64,000 nucleotides of DNA from Bacillus aerolatus (GTDB lineage Bacteria > Bacillota > Bacilli > Bacillales > Domibacillaceae): the NCBI RefSeq assembly GCF_009183655.1, contig NZ_WEIO01000001.1, forward strand, positions 434,001-498,000, read 5' to 3'. The notes beneath the pieces were generated by a model. It saw nothing but the letters and a program-made list of their open reading frames with translations. It searched no databases and was not told the origin of the DNA. Below are positions 23,343 to 31,127 of the stretch, piece after piece (the first letter of the stretch is position 1; every line of letters begins with the position of its first letter). The translations under genes were made by a program, and so were the position numbers.

Positions 23343-23644
23343 TTCAGTTTTTTTATTTTTAAATGTTTTAAAACACAGCATAATACTTTTTCGGGGAGAG
23401 ACACTTTCAAAATACAATTCGATAAATAAGTAGATCTTTCGTTTTTGAAAAACTTAAACCTTTATGCTTCTGAACTAAAGCCCCTCGTTAATTGAATAAC
23501 AAAAGGCAGGTGAATACTAAAAATATTCCCCGTAATTTTATAATCTATTAAAATCTGAAAATTCAGTTTTATAAATGATGCAGTTTAATAAAGGAAAGTG
23601 GTATGGGTTTTTGTGGAGTTACATACACAAAGGAGGAGTATAGA

Positions 23645-24469
23645 ATGAAAGAAGCGTTTCAACATTCATTTAAACTAAAAGAATTTTTTGAAAAAAATAG
23701 TGAGAAATTTGAAGAGAAGTTATTATCGGAGGCTGTCAATGTAAAAGACAAAATCAATGAAATTTTAGCTATCGGCAATATTAACCTTGTAAATAATGCC
23801 CACAGTATGGTTGTTTATATTATTGAAGGGAAAGAAAAAGAACTTCAATTATTTGCGAAACAAGAAGGAATAGCGTGGGCTACTCACTCCATCGCCCTAT
23901 CATTCAAATTGGAGTGGGTGCAAGCCATTCGTAGGACTCTATGGAATTTTATAGAACAGTACAGCGAATTAGCAGGTGAACAGAAGACTTTGAACTTTTT
24001 CCGTCTAGAAAAGGAAATTAATACTCGGATCGATGCATTTTTAAATACCTTTTTTATTAGTTATTCTACATTTAAGGATTCCTTGATCATAGCTCAGAGA
24101 GAGTTGGTCGAAAATCTATCGGTTCCCATCATTCCAATCAACGCTTCTATCTCTATTTTGCCTTTGATTGGTTCGGTTGATACTTTTCGAACTTCAATCC
24201 TTGAGGAAAAGGTTCTAACTGAAATTGGTATAGCTCACATCCAAACCTTAATCATGGATTTATCGGGAATCGCAGATATGGAACCCCAGGTCATTGCCCA
24301 TTTAATGAAAATTATCAATGGTGCTTCCCTAATGGGATGTAAGACGGTCATTACCGGATTAAGAGTAGAAGTAGTAAGGGAAATGATACAACAGGGACTC
24401 TCATTTGATCATGAGACAAAAACACTGGGTACGTTGCAACAGGCACTAAAAGAATACTTAATAATCTAA
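23645..24469 (+). CDS. RsbR-type stressosome protein (STAS domain)
   Basis: A 274-aa cytoplasmic protein with an N-terminal all-helical sensory domain (about 1-145, non-haem globin-like in this family) and a C-terminal STAS domain (about 155-270). The STAS part shows VDTFRTSIL and MDLSGIADME, which align with the two phosphorylation regions of RsbRA; the second site carries Ser. Such proteins form the 1.8-MDa stressosome and gate sigma-B activation. The ATG at 23645 has AGGAGG upstream. No rsbS or rsbT lies beside it, so it is an orphan paralogue like YkoB or YojH. Confidence 0.82.
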   Translation: MKEAFQHSFKLKEFFEKNSEKFEEKLLSEAVNVKDKINEILAIGNINLVNNAHSMVVYIIEGKEKELQLFAKQEGIAWATHSIALSFKLEWVQAIRRTLWNFIEQYSELAGEQKTLNFFRLEKEINTRIDAFLNTFFISYSTFKDSLIIAQRELVENLSVPIIPINASISILPLIGSVDTFRTSILEEKVLTEIGIAHIQTLIMDLSGIADMEPQVIAHLMKIINGASLMGCKTVITGLRVEVVREMIQQGLSFDHETKTLGTLQQALKEYLII

Positions 24470-24507
24470 ATAGAGCCTAGATATAATTTGCAGAATTGAT
24501 AGTGTTG

Positions 24508-24534
24508 CTAAAGCCCCCTTAAAAGGGGCTTTCA
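24508..24534 (+). terminator. Terminator of the RsbR gene
   Basis: AAAGCCCCTT and AAGGGGCTTT form a perfect 10-bp stem. Only a short T-run follows. Confidence 0.7.
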
Positions 24535-24551
24535 GTTTGGCGACAAACTGA

Positions 24552-24573
24552 GACCCGCTCTTTAGAGCGGGTC
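24552..24573. terminator. Hairpin between converging genes
   Basis: GACCCGCTCT and AGAGCGGGTC form a 10-bp stem 4 nt after the Mn-catalase stop on the minus strand. There is no strong T-run. Confidence 0.55.
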
Positions 24574-24577
24574 ATAA

Positions 24578-25432
24578 TTATCTATTCAAATCACTTATTC
24601 CTGGGGAGTGTTCATTTGGAAGCTCAGGCATAACTGGGACTGGATAACCTGTCGGTGGAGGAACAACCTGAAGCTCCCCACCATTCCTGCTTGGAGATTT
24701 CCCAGTGAAAACCTCTGCAATTAAGGTATCATCCAGCCTGAAATTAAACTGGGCATTGTGGAAGCCCATATCTATATACTTCCGGCATTCAGGGTATTTA
24801 TTTATATCGTAGTTTGGAACCGGAAACAATTTCCCCCAGTCTACTCCAAGTGTTTCAAGGGCTTTGGCAAACGCATTCTGATGCGCATTGTCGCGAACGA
24901 TCAGAAACGCAAGCGTTTCCCTGAACGTTTTATTTGAACTCATTTCATATATTCTGGACTTTTGCAGAACCCCAGTTGATTCCAATGTAAGGTTATCCAA
25001 CAAGTCTCCTATCAAATTCCCATGGCTGTACACCCAGGATCCATTCCACGGATTTCCTGCCGCATCCTCTGGAACAGAAGCCTGGGCACCAATAATATAA
25101 TGATGGGGGTTGGCGTGGGTCACTGGGTTTGCCAATGGTGCACCGCTTGGACTTTCCGACCCTACTCCGGGTTCCCCGGATTCATTCAGTAATTGGTTGA
25201 TGGTCGTCTGCACAAGTTCAACATGCGCAATCTCCTCTAAAAAAATTCCCCGGAGCAGATCTCGGTATTTCTTATCCGTACCGCGGAAATTTGAACTCTG
25301 AAAAAAGTACTGCATCATGGTACGCATTTCCCCAAAGTGTCCGCCAAGGATTTCCTGCATTACCTTTGCTGCAACTGGATCAGGTTTGTCAGGTACAATA
25401 ATATTAATTAAATCTTCCCTGTAAAAATACAT
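24578..25432 (-). CDS. Manganese catalase
   Basis: Dimanganese ferritin-like catalase of 284 aa that dismutates hydrogen peroxide. Expected ligands are visible: E35 (HFGEM), E67 and H70 (LEEIAHVE), E151 (NLTLESTG) and H184 (RDNAHQNAFAKALE). The N-terminal MYFYREDLINIIVPDKPDP and the C-terminal Pro-rich tail are typical of Bacillus family members, often spore-associated. It appears monocistronic; the start ATG 25432 has GTGAGG upstream. Confidence in function is high. Confidence 0.9.
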   Translation of the reverse strand: MYFYREDLINIIVPDKPDPVAAKVMQEILGGHFGEMRTMMQYFFQSSNFRGTDKKYRDLLRGIFLEEIAHVELVQTTINQLLNESGEPGVGSESPSGAPLANPVTHANPHHYIIGAQASVPEDAAGNPWNGSWVYSHGNLIGDLLDNLTLESTGVLQKSRIYEMSSNKTFRETLAFLIVRDNAHQNAFAKALETLGVDWGKLFPVPNYDINKYPECRKYIDMGFHNAQFNFRLDDTLIAEVFTGKSPSRNGGELQVVPPPTGYPVPVMPELPNEHSPGISDLNR

Positions 25433-25985
25433 GGTTTTACCTCACTTTCACATCTTATAGGCATCAGCCATTCCTTTTATATTGGCTTATTGAAGGACAG
25501 AAAATACATATTGCTTTGTATTAAATAAGTCGTATAAAAAGGTATTCTAAAGATCTTGTAAATCTCAATACAGGGGAAGGGTAGCATATTATTAAGAAAC
25601 GTAATTAAGCTAATGGGGGCTTTAATTGATCGAAAGGTTAGAAAATTTTATTTTTTTAAAATTTCATGTAAAAAAGAGAGTTTCCCAACTAGGGGGCTCG
25701 TTAGTTTTTCGGTTTTGGTGCAAAGATTGCATTTATTTGAAAGATATATATAGATTCCTAATGGAATCTGTTCTTATGCAGCCACCGGGCTTTTTCAGAA
25801 GCCAAAAACGTTGATAAATCAACGATGTATAAAATCCTACATAAAGAATCAAGAGGGAACAAAAAGAAACCCCTTGAAGGACAAGAAGTTTTTAGTATGC
25901 GAGCTTTCTGCTTGTGGCGTTATGTGAACAAGGGGTGTATGGAATATTCATTTGATACTTAGAAGCCTTATTCAACTAAAGGACC
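25433..25985. other. Gap with possible HTH fragment
   Basis: One plus-strand stretch (about 25795-25960) reads EAKNVDKSTMYKILHKESRG then NKKKPLEGQEV without a start or ribosome site. It resembles an HTH from a recombinase or phage gene, but the family is unproven. Nothing else was recognised. Confidence 0.3.
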
Positions 25986-26339
25986 CTATAATTGAAATCG
26001 AACTAATAAATAATTGATTAATGGCACGAATATAACGGTAAGACTAACAAGGAATCCGGCATTAGAGGCAGATGTCATACTAACACCAAATGTAATAAAG
26101 GTGAAAACACCAAACAATAATGTTCCTAACATTAGGGAAGAAATAATCACTTTTTTAGTAACTAACATTAAACGTTTATAAAATAGAATTCCTGATATTA
26201 AAAAAGCAAGTAAAAATCTAAGCCCAACAATGTTGAAGGCTTGGAGTGAACCAAGCACTAACTTCATAAAAACATATGATAGCCCCCAAAAAGCATTTAT
26301 AACTATCAAAACCATATTTGCCAATGTCTGTTGGCTCAT
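25986..26339 (-). pseudogene. EamA/DMT transporter, C-terminal half missing
   Basis: A frame of 117 aa, MSQQTLANMVLIVINAFWG onward, shows four helices of an EamA domain (GLSYVFMKLVL, GLRFLLAFLISGILF). It ends at RFQL and a stop, where an intact protein has about 300 aa with two EamA domains. The downstream 550 bp do not contain the rest. It is a truncated transporter, probably non-functional. The start ATG 26339 has GGGGGATTGGAG upstream. Confidence 0.75.
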
Positions 26340-26378
26340 AAACTCCAATCCCCCTTGTATCTCTTGCGAATTGGAGTA

Positions 26379-26918
26379 TTATTGTAATTTTCTTCTTAGC
26401 TGTTCCGCTGTAGACAGTGCTTTCAAGTCTTGAGCAATATCACCTGGTCTGTTTCCTTCCCCAATTATATATCCTTCAAAAGTTGTCCCTACAAAGTCAA
26501 AAATATGTTGAAACTGCTGAATCATTGGTAAACCTTTAATGTACGGCTGATCTCCCCCCACTGCAATTACATATGCTTTTTTAGAAGACATCACGGCCTT
26601 GAAATCAGGATAATTTGGGTCTCTTAAAGTTTGTGACCATCGATCAATAAAATTCTTCATTGTTCCTGTCATGCTATACCAATAAATCGGGGTAGAAAAA
26701 ATAAGAATATCATGTGGAAGAATTCGATTAATGACGGAGTTATAATCATCATTGATTTCGGGAAAGCCTTCCTCTGCATGTCGCTTATCGATTATAGGTT
26801 CAATGAAATAATCCTTCAGATATACTTCTTCCACATCTAAATCTTGAATTGCTACCTTTGTTAAGGATTCTGTATTTCCGTTTGGACGGCTGCCACCGTA
26901 AATAACTACAATTGTCAT
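26379..26918 (-). CDS. NAD(P)H-dependent FMN reductase/quinone reductase
   Basis: A 179-aa flavodoxin-fold flavoprotein. The FMN phosphate loop is GGSRPNGNTE near the N-terminus. STPIYWYSMTGTMKNFIDR is the typical FMN-binding and dimer segment, and AVGGDQPYIKG follows. It reduces flavin, quinones or azo/nitro compounds. The start ATG 26918 follows GGAGATAAG. It is divergent from a LysR gene 137 bp away, which very likely controls it. Confidence 0.85.
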   Translation of the reverse strand: MTIVVIYGGSRPNGNTESLTKVAIQDLDVEEVYLKDYFIEPIIDKRHAEEGFPEINDDYNSVINRILPHDILIFSTPIYWYSMTGTMKNFIDRWSQTLRDPNYPDFKAVMSSKKAYVIAVGGDQPYIKGLPMIQQFQHIFDFVGTTFEGYIIGEGNRPGDIAQDLKALSTAEQLRRKLQ

Positions 26919-27023
26919 TTTGCTTATCTCCTTTACCATGTAGTTTTCTGCTATTGTTTCTCGAGTATTTATATCTTATAATAAGTTGTTAAATCGATAC
27001 AGACGATTATTACGATTAGATAG

Positions 27024-27038
27024 ATCGGAAAAACCGAT
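27024..27038. promoter_or_regulatory. Palindrome in the LysR/FMN-reductase divergent region
   Basis: ATCGGAAAAACCGAT is a perfect 5-bp palindrome with a 5-bp centre, 17 nt before the LysR start codon. A related GATTATTACGATTAGAT lies just upstream. It is a good candidate for the LysR autoregulatory and activation site. Confidence 0.55.
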
Positions 27039-27055
27039 TTAAAGAGGCTGATAAA

Positions 27056-27943
27056 ATGGATATTAAACAATTAATTACTTTTAAACATGCCGCAGAAAAT
27101 CTGAACTTTACCCAAACGGCGAAATTATTGAATTTTGCACAATCAAGTGTTACGGCTCAAATCAAAGTCCTAGAAGACGAGATTGGCAAACCCTTATTTG
27201 AACGTTTAGGCAAACGACTGATTTTAACAGAAGCCGGACATCAATTTAAAAGATATGCTGAAAAAATGATTAATTTAAGCGAAGAAGCAATTACGGCTGC
27301 AAACGGGGAAGAAGAACTAACTGGTACTCTAACAATAGGGGCTCAGGAGAGTCAGTGTACCTATCGATTACCGCCAATTCTCAAAGAGTTCAAGGCTGCA
27401 TTTCCAAAAGTAAAGCTCGTATTTAAACCGGCAAATTCTGACGAAATGGCGAGAAAACATCTTATGGGGGGGTTATTAGATGTTGCCTTTATTATGGATG
27501 AAAGAAAGCCTGAAGGATCTTTAATAGTAGAGCAACTTATCAAAGAGGAGTTAAAACTAGTTGTCACACCAAACCAATCTACATCAGCGTTTTCAATAGA
27601 TGATCTGAAGCATGCAACTCTTTTGCTTACAGAAGATGGATGTTCTTATCGAAATATGTTCGAAGAATCCTTAAATTCTTTTGGAATATACCCACTAGAT
27701 AAAATAGAATTTGCTAGTATAGAGGCCATCAAACAATGTGTAATTGCAGGATTAGGAGTGGCACTACTGCCTGAAATGGTAGTGAAAAAGGATATTAAAG
27801 AGGGACGATTGAAGGAATTACCGTGGAAGTCTTCCTCATCTCCACTTTATACTCAAATTGCTTGGCATAAGGATAAATGGGTGACACCACCTTTAGATGA
27901 ATTTATTAGCCTGACTCGTAAGATGTTTCTATCTGATATTTAG
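27056..27943 (+). CDS. LysR-family transcriptional regulator
   Basis: A 295-aa regulator. The N-terminal winged HTH is MDIKQLITFKHAAENLNFTQ then TAKLLNFAQSSVTAQIKVLE, followed by the linker helix. A periplasmic-binding-like effector domain covers about 90-290. Divergent orientation to the FMN reductase gene predicts that it activates that gene in response to an electrophile or quinone-type inducer (inference). A terminator lies at 28009-28039. Confidence 0.9.
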   Translation: MDIKQLITFKHAAENLNFTQTAKLLNFAQSSVTAQIKVLEDEIGKPLFERLGKRLILTEAGHQFKRYAEKMINLSEEAITAANGEEELTGTLTIGAQESQCTYRLPPILKEFKAAFPKVKLVFKPANSDEMARKHLMGGLLDVAFIMDERKPEGSLIVEQLIKEELKLVVTPNQSTSAFSIDDLKHATLLLTEDGCSYRNMFEESLNSFGIYPLDKIEFASIEAIKQCVIAGLGVALLPEMVVKKDIKEGRLKELPWKSSSSPLYTQIAWHKDKWVTPPLDEFISLTRKMFLSDI

Positions 27944-28008
27944 CAATCAGGCACGATTAATTATTGCGGGTGATGTCAGCTTCGCTGGTACTACCTCGAA
28001 TAAGCAGT

Positions 28009-28039
28009 AAAAAGGATCTTCCAGCCGAGATCCTTTTTT
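28009..28039 (+). terminator. Terminator of the LysR gene
   Basis: AAAGGATCT and AGATCCTTT pair around TCCAGCCG, followed by T residues. Confidence 0.85.
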
Positions 28040-28202
28040 AGTACCGATATCGAAGATTATGTTTACTAAATTTGCATAAAGTATTCGTATGATTTTGGGG
28101 ATACCTTAACGGTGTAGATCCACAAAATCCTGAGGCTACTCCTACTTGAAAAGAAATAATAATTATAATATTATTAAAATTAAGATATTTCTGAGTAAAT
28201 AA

Positions 28203-28220
28203 CTGAACGAGCGCTCAGTC
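28203..28220 (+). promoter_or_regulatory. TetR-type palindrome upstream of MDR remnant
   Basis: CTGAACGAGCGCTCAGTC contains the perfect core GAGCGCTC with partly matching outer arms. This is the common form of a TetR operator. No TetR gene is adjacent. Confidence 0.45.
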
Positions 28221-28271
28221 AACAAGTTGAGAATGACGTACATCTATATTTTAGTTACGAGGGGGAGTTAT

Positions 28272-28337
28272 ATGAAAGCGGTCGTATTAAGAGAATTAGG
28301 TGGACCCAATCAATTAAGATATGAAGAGATAATCTGA
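28272..28337 (+). pseudogene. Zinc-less alcohol dehydrogenase/quinone oxidoreductase remnant
   Basis: After GGGGGAG a 21-aa frame reads MKAVVLRELGGPNQLRYEEI, the standard N-terminus of medium-chain reductases, and stops at once. About 300 residues are missing. It shares the TetR-type operator and promoter with the thioesterase gene 13 nt downstream. Confidence 0.7.
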
Positions 28338-28350
28338 AAAAGGAGGAATT

Positions 28351-28842
28351 ATGATGGAAAAAGTGTTAAAAGCGATTCAAGATGATTATCCAAATGATAT
28401 TGCATGGTGCTATGGATGTGGTCGGTTAAATGAAAACGGTCATCATTTTCGGACAAGCTGGCAAGGCGAGAAGACGGTAACAATTTATATGCCACAACCA
28501 GAGCATATGGCCATTCCAGGTTTTGTTTACGGAGGGTTGCTTGCGTCGTTAATAGATTGTCATTGTCATGGGACAGGTTCGGCATCCATGTCTTTACACC
28601 GTAAAAATGGACATGAATTAGGGGATGGTACGCTTCCTCCTCGCTTTGTAACGGCTTCTTTAAAAGTGGACTTTAAAAATCCAACCCCACATGGTGTTCC
28701 ATTAAAAGCAGTTGGGACTGTACAAGAGATTCACCCAAAAAAGTGGAAGGTTGAAACAGAGGTATTTGCAAATGACACACTTGTTGCTACTGGAGAAGTT
28801 ATCGCTGACGTAATGCCAAGTACATTTTTGAAAAAAGACTAG
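28351..28842 (+). CDS. PaaI-family hotdog thioesterase
   Basis: A 163-aa hotdog-fold protein that hydrolyses acyl-CoA thioesters. CYGCGRLNENGHHFR at the N-terminus and IPGFVYGGLLASLIDCHCHGTG (catalytic helix region, usually Asp/Glu or Asn) are typical of the family's 4HBT subgroup. AAGGAGG precedes ATGATG. It follows an MDR remnant and a TetR-type operator, so it was probably part of a small fatty-acid or organic-acid operon. The substrate is unknown. Confidence 0.8.
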   Translation: MMEKVLKAIQDDYPNDIAWCYGCGRLNENGHHFRTSWQGEKTVTIYMPQPEHMAIPGFVYGGLLASLIDCHCHGTGSASMSLHRKNGHELGDGTLPPRFVTASLKVDFKNPTPHGVPLKAVGTVQEIHPKKWKVETEVFANDTLVATGEVIADVMPSTFLKKD

Positions 28843-28905
28843 AAAAACTATATAACTGTTCTCAATTTCAACTAATGCTTTTATTTATTATTGAAGCAGC
28901 TATAT

Positions 28906-29442
28906 GGTTCTGGTGCAAAAACTTCAGAATATCGGCAAGTCATCTTCCAAACTTGGACATACTGATATTAGTACTCTAAAAGGACGTGATCAGTATGGAA
29001 AAGCAAAATCTGTTCAAGTGGAAACATTTTCAAGAAAGCTTTGCAGTCTTTTCATGTTTCAAAGCCCCGTGTGATCACAGTAAACAAGACCCCAGCTTAT
29101 CCCATCGCTATCCAAGAGTTAAAAGAAGAAAAACAGATGCCCGAAGGCATCCAACTAAGGCAAGTTAAATATCTCAACAATATCGTGGAGCAGGATCATC
29201 GCTTTATAAAAAAACGAACTCACCCGATGCTTGGATTAAAGTCTTTACGGACTGCCAAACGAATTATTGCGGGGATAGAGGTGATGCACATGATCAAAAA
29301 AGGGCAGACTCTTCAAAGGAAGAAGTCTGTCCAAAATCAAAAAGAATTCATCCAACAACTGTTTGGACTAGTTGCATAAGAACAAGGGTCATTGGAAAAC
29401 TTTCGCTTTTTTATATTTTCTTCAAGTATTTGCACCAGAACC
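28906..29442 (+). mobile_element. IS6-family element, copy 1 (internally deleted)
   Basis: Bounded by GGTTCTGGTGCAAAA at 28906 and its inverted form TTTGCACCAGAACC ending at 29442. Total is 537 bp against about 790-870 for a full copy. The central transposase region, including the first catalytic Asp, is missing. No matching 8-bp target duplications are seen at its two ends (AGCTATAT left, GTTTTTAA right). Confidence 0.88.
28995..29379 (+). pseudogene. IS6-family transposase remnant
   Basis: Starts MEKQNLFKWKHFQ, then jumps after a deletion and in another frame to KKALQSFHVSKPRVITV, NNIVEQDHRFIKKR and the normal end LFGLVA. The HTH, the first catalytic Asp and about 110 residues are lost. 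It cannot be active. Confidence 0.88.
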
Positions 29443-29580
29443 GTTTTTAATCAATATTTATTCCAAATCTACATTTTATGCGAAAACGTATCCGAATATT
29501 GTGATTATTCTGTAAATTTTTTGGAGTTTTATGCTAAACTATTGAAATAGAAATTAATTAATTCCACTAGGAGGGAAAGC

Positions 29581-30567
29581 ATGAAAAAGAGGATCACTTT
29601 ATTATTCGTTTTACTATTGGCATTTTCACTTGCTGCATGTGGACAAAAAATTGACACACCGTCTGAGAAAAAGGAATCAGGAGAAAGTCCTGCTTTAAAT
29701 CTTGAGCGAATCAGCATTGTGACTGGCGGTACGGGAGGTACATATTATCCACTTGGCGGTGAGATGGCGAAAATCGTCGGTAAAGAGCTGGACGTTGAAG
29801 CGAACTCACAGTCATCAGGAGCATCTGTAGAAAACATGCAGCTTCTTCAAGACGGTGATGCAGATATCGCCTTTACACAAACAGATATTGCGAGCTATGC
29901 GGTAGAAGGCAAAGAAATGTTCAAAGAGAAGGTTGATCAGGTTACGGGTATTGGTACGTTGTATCCTGAAACAGTTCAGATTGTAACGCTAAAAGACAGC
30001 GGCATTAAAAGCGTTGAAGATTTAAAAGGAAAGAAAGTTTCAGTAGGAGCTCCTGGCAGCGGAACCTTCGCAAACGCAGAGCAGATCTTAAAAGTCCACG
30101 GTATAACGATGGAAGACATTGACGCGCAGCACCTTTCATTCGATGAATCCACTGAAGGAATCCAAGACGGAAACATTCAAGCGGCATTCATTACGGCAGG
30201 AACACCGACTGGCGCTGTCGATGCATTATCTGCAACAAATCCTGTAACGGTCGTTCCGATTGCAGACGATAAGATTAAAGAGTTGATTGATACTCACCCT
30301 TATTATATTGAGGACACAGTGAAAAGCGGAACTTACAAATTAGAAGCAGATGTCAAAACAGTAGCTGTATTATCCATGCTGACTGTCCGTAAAGACATGG
30401 ATGAGGAGGCAGTCTATCAGATTACGAAAGCTATCTTTGAAAATGTAGATAAGATCAGCCACGCAAAAGGAGAACTGATTTCTGCTGAGAAGGCTGTAGA
30501 AGGTATGGGAATCGACTTCCACCCAGGAGCTAAAAAGTATTTTGAAGAAAAAGGAATCCTAAAATAA
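29581..30567 (+). CDS. TAXI-family TRAP transporter substrate-binding lipoprotein
   Basis: A 328-aa exported lipoprotein with a signal peptide and lipobox LAAC (Cys20). The mature domain shows the TAXI fold: ISIVTGGTGGTYYPLGGEMA near the N-terminus, then DIAFTQTDIASYAV and KVSVGAPGSGTFANAEQIL. TAXI proteins capture carboxylates or amino acids such as glutamate for a secondary transporter. It is the first gene of a three-gene operon. GGAGG precedes ATG. The ligand is not predictable here. Confidence 0.9.
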   Translation: MKKRITLLFVLLLAFSLAACGQKIDTPSEKKESGESPALNLERISIVTGGTGGTYYPLGGEMAKIVGKELDVEANSQSSGASVENMQLLQDGDADIAFTQTDIASYAVEGKEMFKEKVDQVTGIGTLYPETVQIVTLKDSGIKSVEDLKGKKVSVGAPGSGTFANAEQILKVHGITMEDIDAQHLSFDESTEGIQDGNIQAAFITAGTPTGAVDALSATNPVTVVPIADDKIKELIDTHPYYIEDTVKSGTYKLEADVKTVAVLSMLTVRKDMDEEAVYQITKAIFENVDKISHAKGELISAEKAVEGMGIDFHPGAKKYFEEKGILK

Positions 30568-30577
30568 GAGGTGCAAG

Positions 30578-30607
30578 CATGGGCTGAAGATTTTTCTTTA
30601 GTCCATG
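30578..30607 (+). promoter_or_regulatory. Intra-operon hairpin after the TAXI gene
   Basis: CATGGGCTGAAG and CTTTAGTCCATG form a 12-bp stem (two G-U pairs) between the first and second genes, without a T-run. It may stabilise the binding-protein mRNA or limit downstream expression. Confidence 0.5.
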
Positions 30608-30614
30608 TGTTCTT

Positions 30615-31127
30615 ATGAAGAGAATAATAGCAATATTAGTGATTGTAACCGTTCTTGTTATTGCCGTTTCGTATCCTTTCCTTTCTGTCGTCGTCGCAGA
30701 AGAGGGTGAGTCCGGCAGACCATTAGCTTTTTTTCTGAATAAGCCTGGTGAAAAATTCAGTATAAAGTACATACACTCTATCCACAGGACGCCTGTTCTC
30801 GAAACCTATCTGACCAATAAAAATGGGGAGATTGTACAGACGGAAATGAGGTTTGAGGAATTTGGAGTAGGTATGCCTTCAGGACCAAGCGGAAACGAGA
30901 CATTCACTCAAAAGGATGGAACTTATATTTTAGCGAACATGAATAGAACCTTTTCTTCTATCGATATTCGGGTGGGACAAGTAGTTGCAGATCATAGATT
31001 GATCATTGATGGGGAAGAATATCCTTTTTCCAGCTTTAGTGGTAAAGGATCATGGGTAAGGATAGAAACAAAAAAATGGAATATCTGGAAATGGATGATT
31101 GGAGGGAAAAGGCTTGGAAAACAATAA
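30615..31127 (+). CDS. DUF1850 protein of the TAXI-TRAP operon
   Basis: A 170-aa protein with an N-terminal membrane anchor (about 5-25) and an extracytoplasmic domain with FSIKYIHSIHRTPVLETY and ERMFGVGMPSG-like conserved positions (EEFGVGMPSGPSGNE here). DUF1850 genes regularly sit between the TAXI binding protein and permease genes, and may be accessory subunits. The ribosome site before ATG 30615 is weak. The 3' end overlaps the permease gene by 14 nt. Confidence 0.75.
   Translation: MKRIIAILVIVTVLVIAVSYPFLSVVVAEEGESGRPLAFFLNKPGEKFSIKYIHSIHRTPVLETYLTNKNGEIVQTEMRFEEFGVGMPSGPSGNETFTQKDGTYILANMNRTFSSIDIRVGQVVADHRLIIDGEEYPFSSFSGKGSWVRIETKKWNIWKWMIGGKRLGKQ

Noticed and set aside
25626-25814. 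62-aa plus-strand frame
   Set aside because: No ribosome site, no recognisable motif and no flanking signals.
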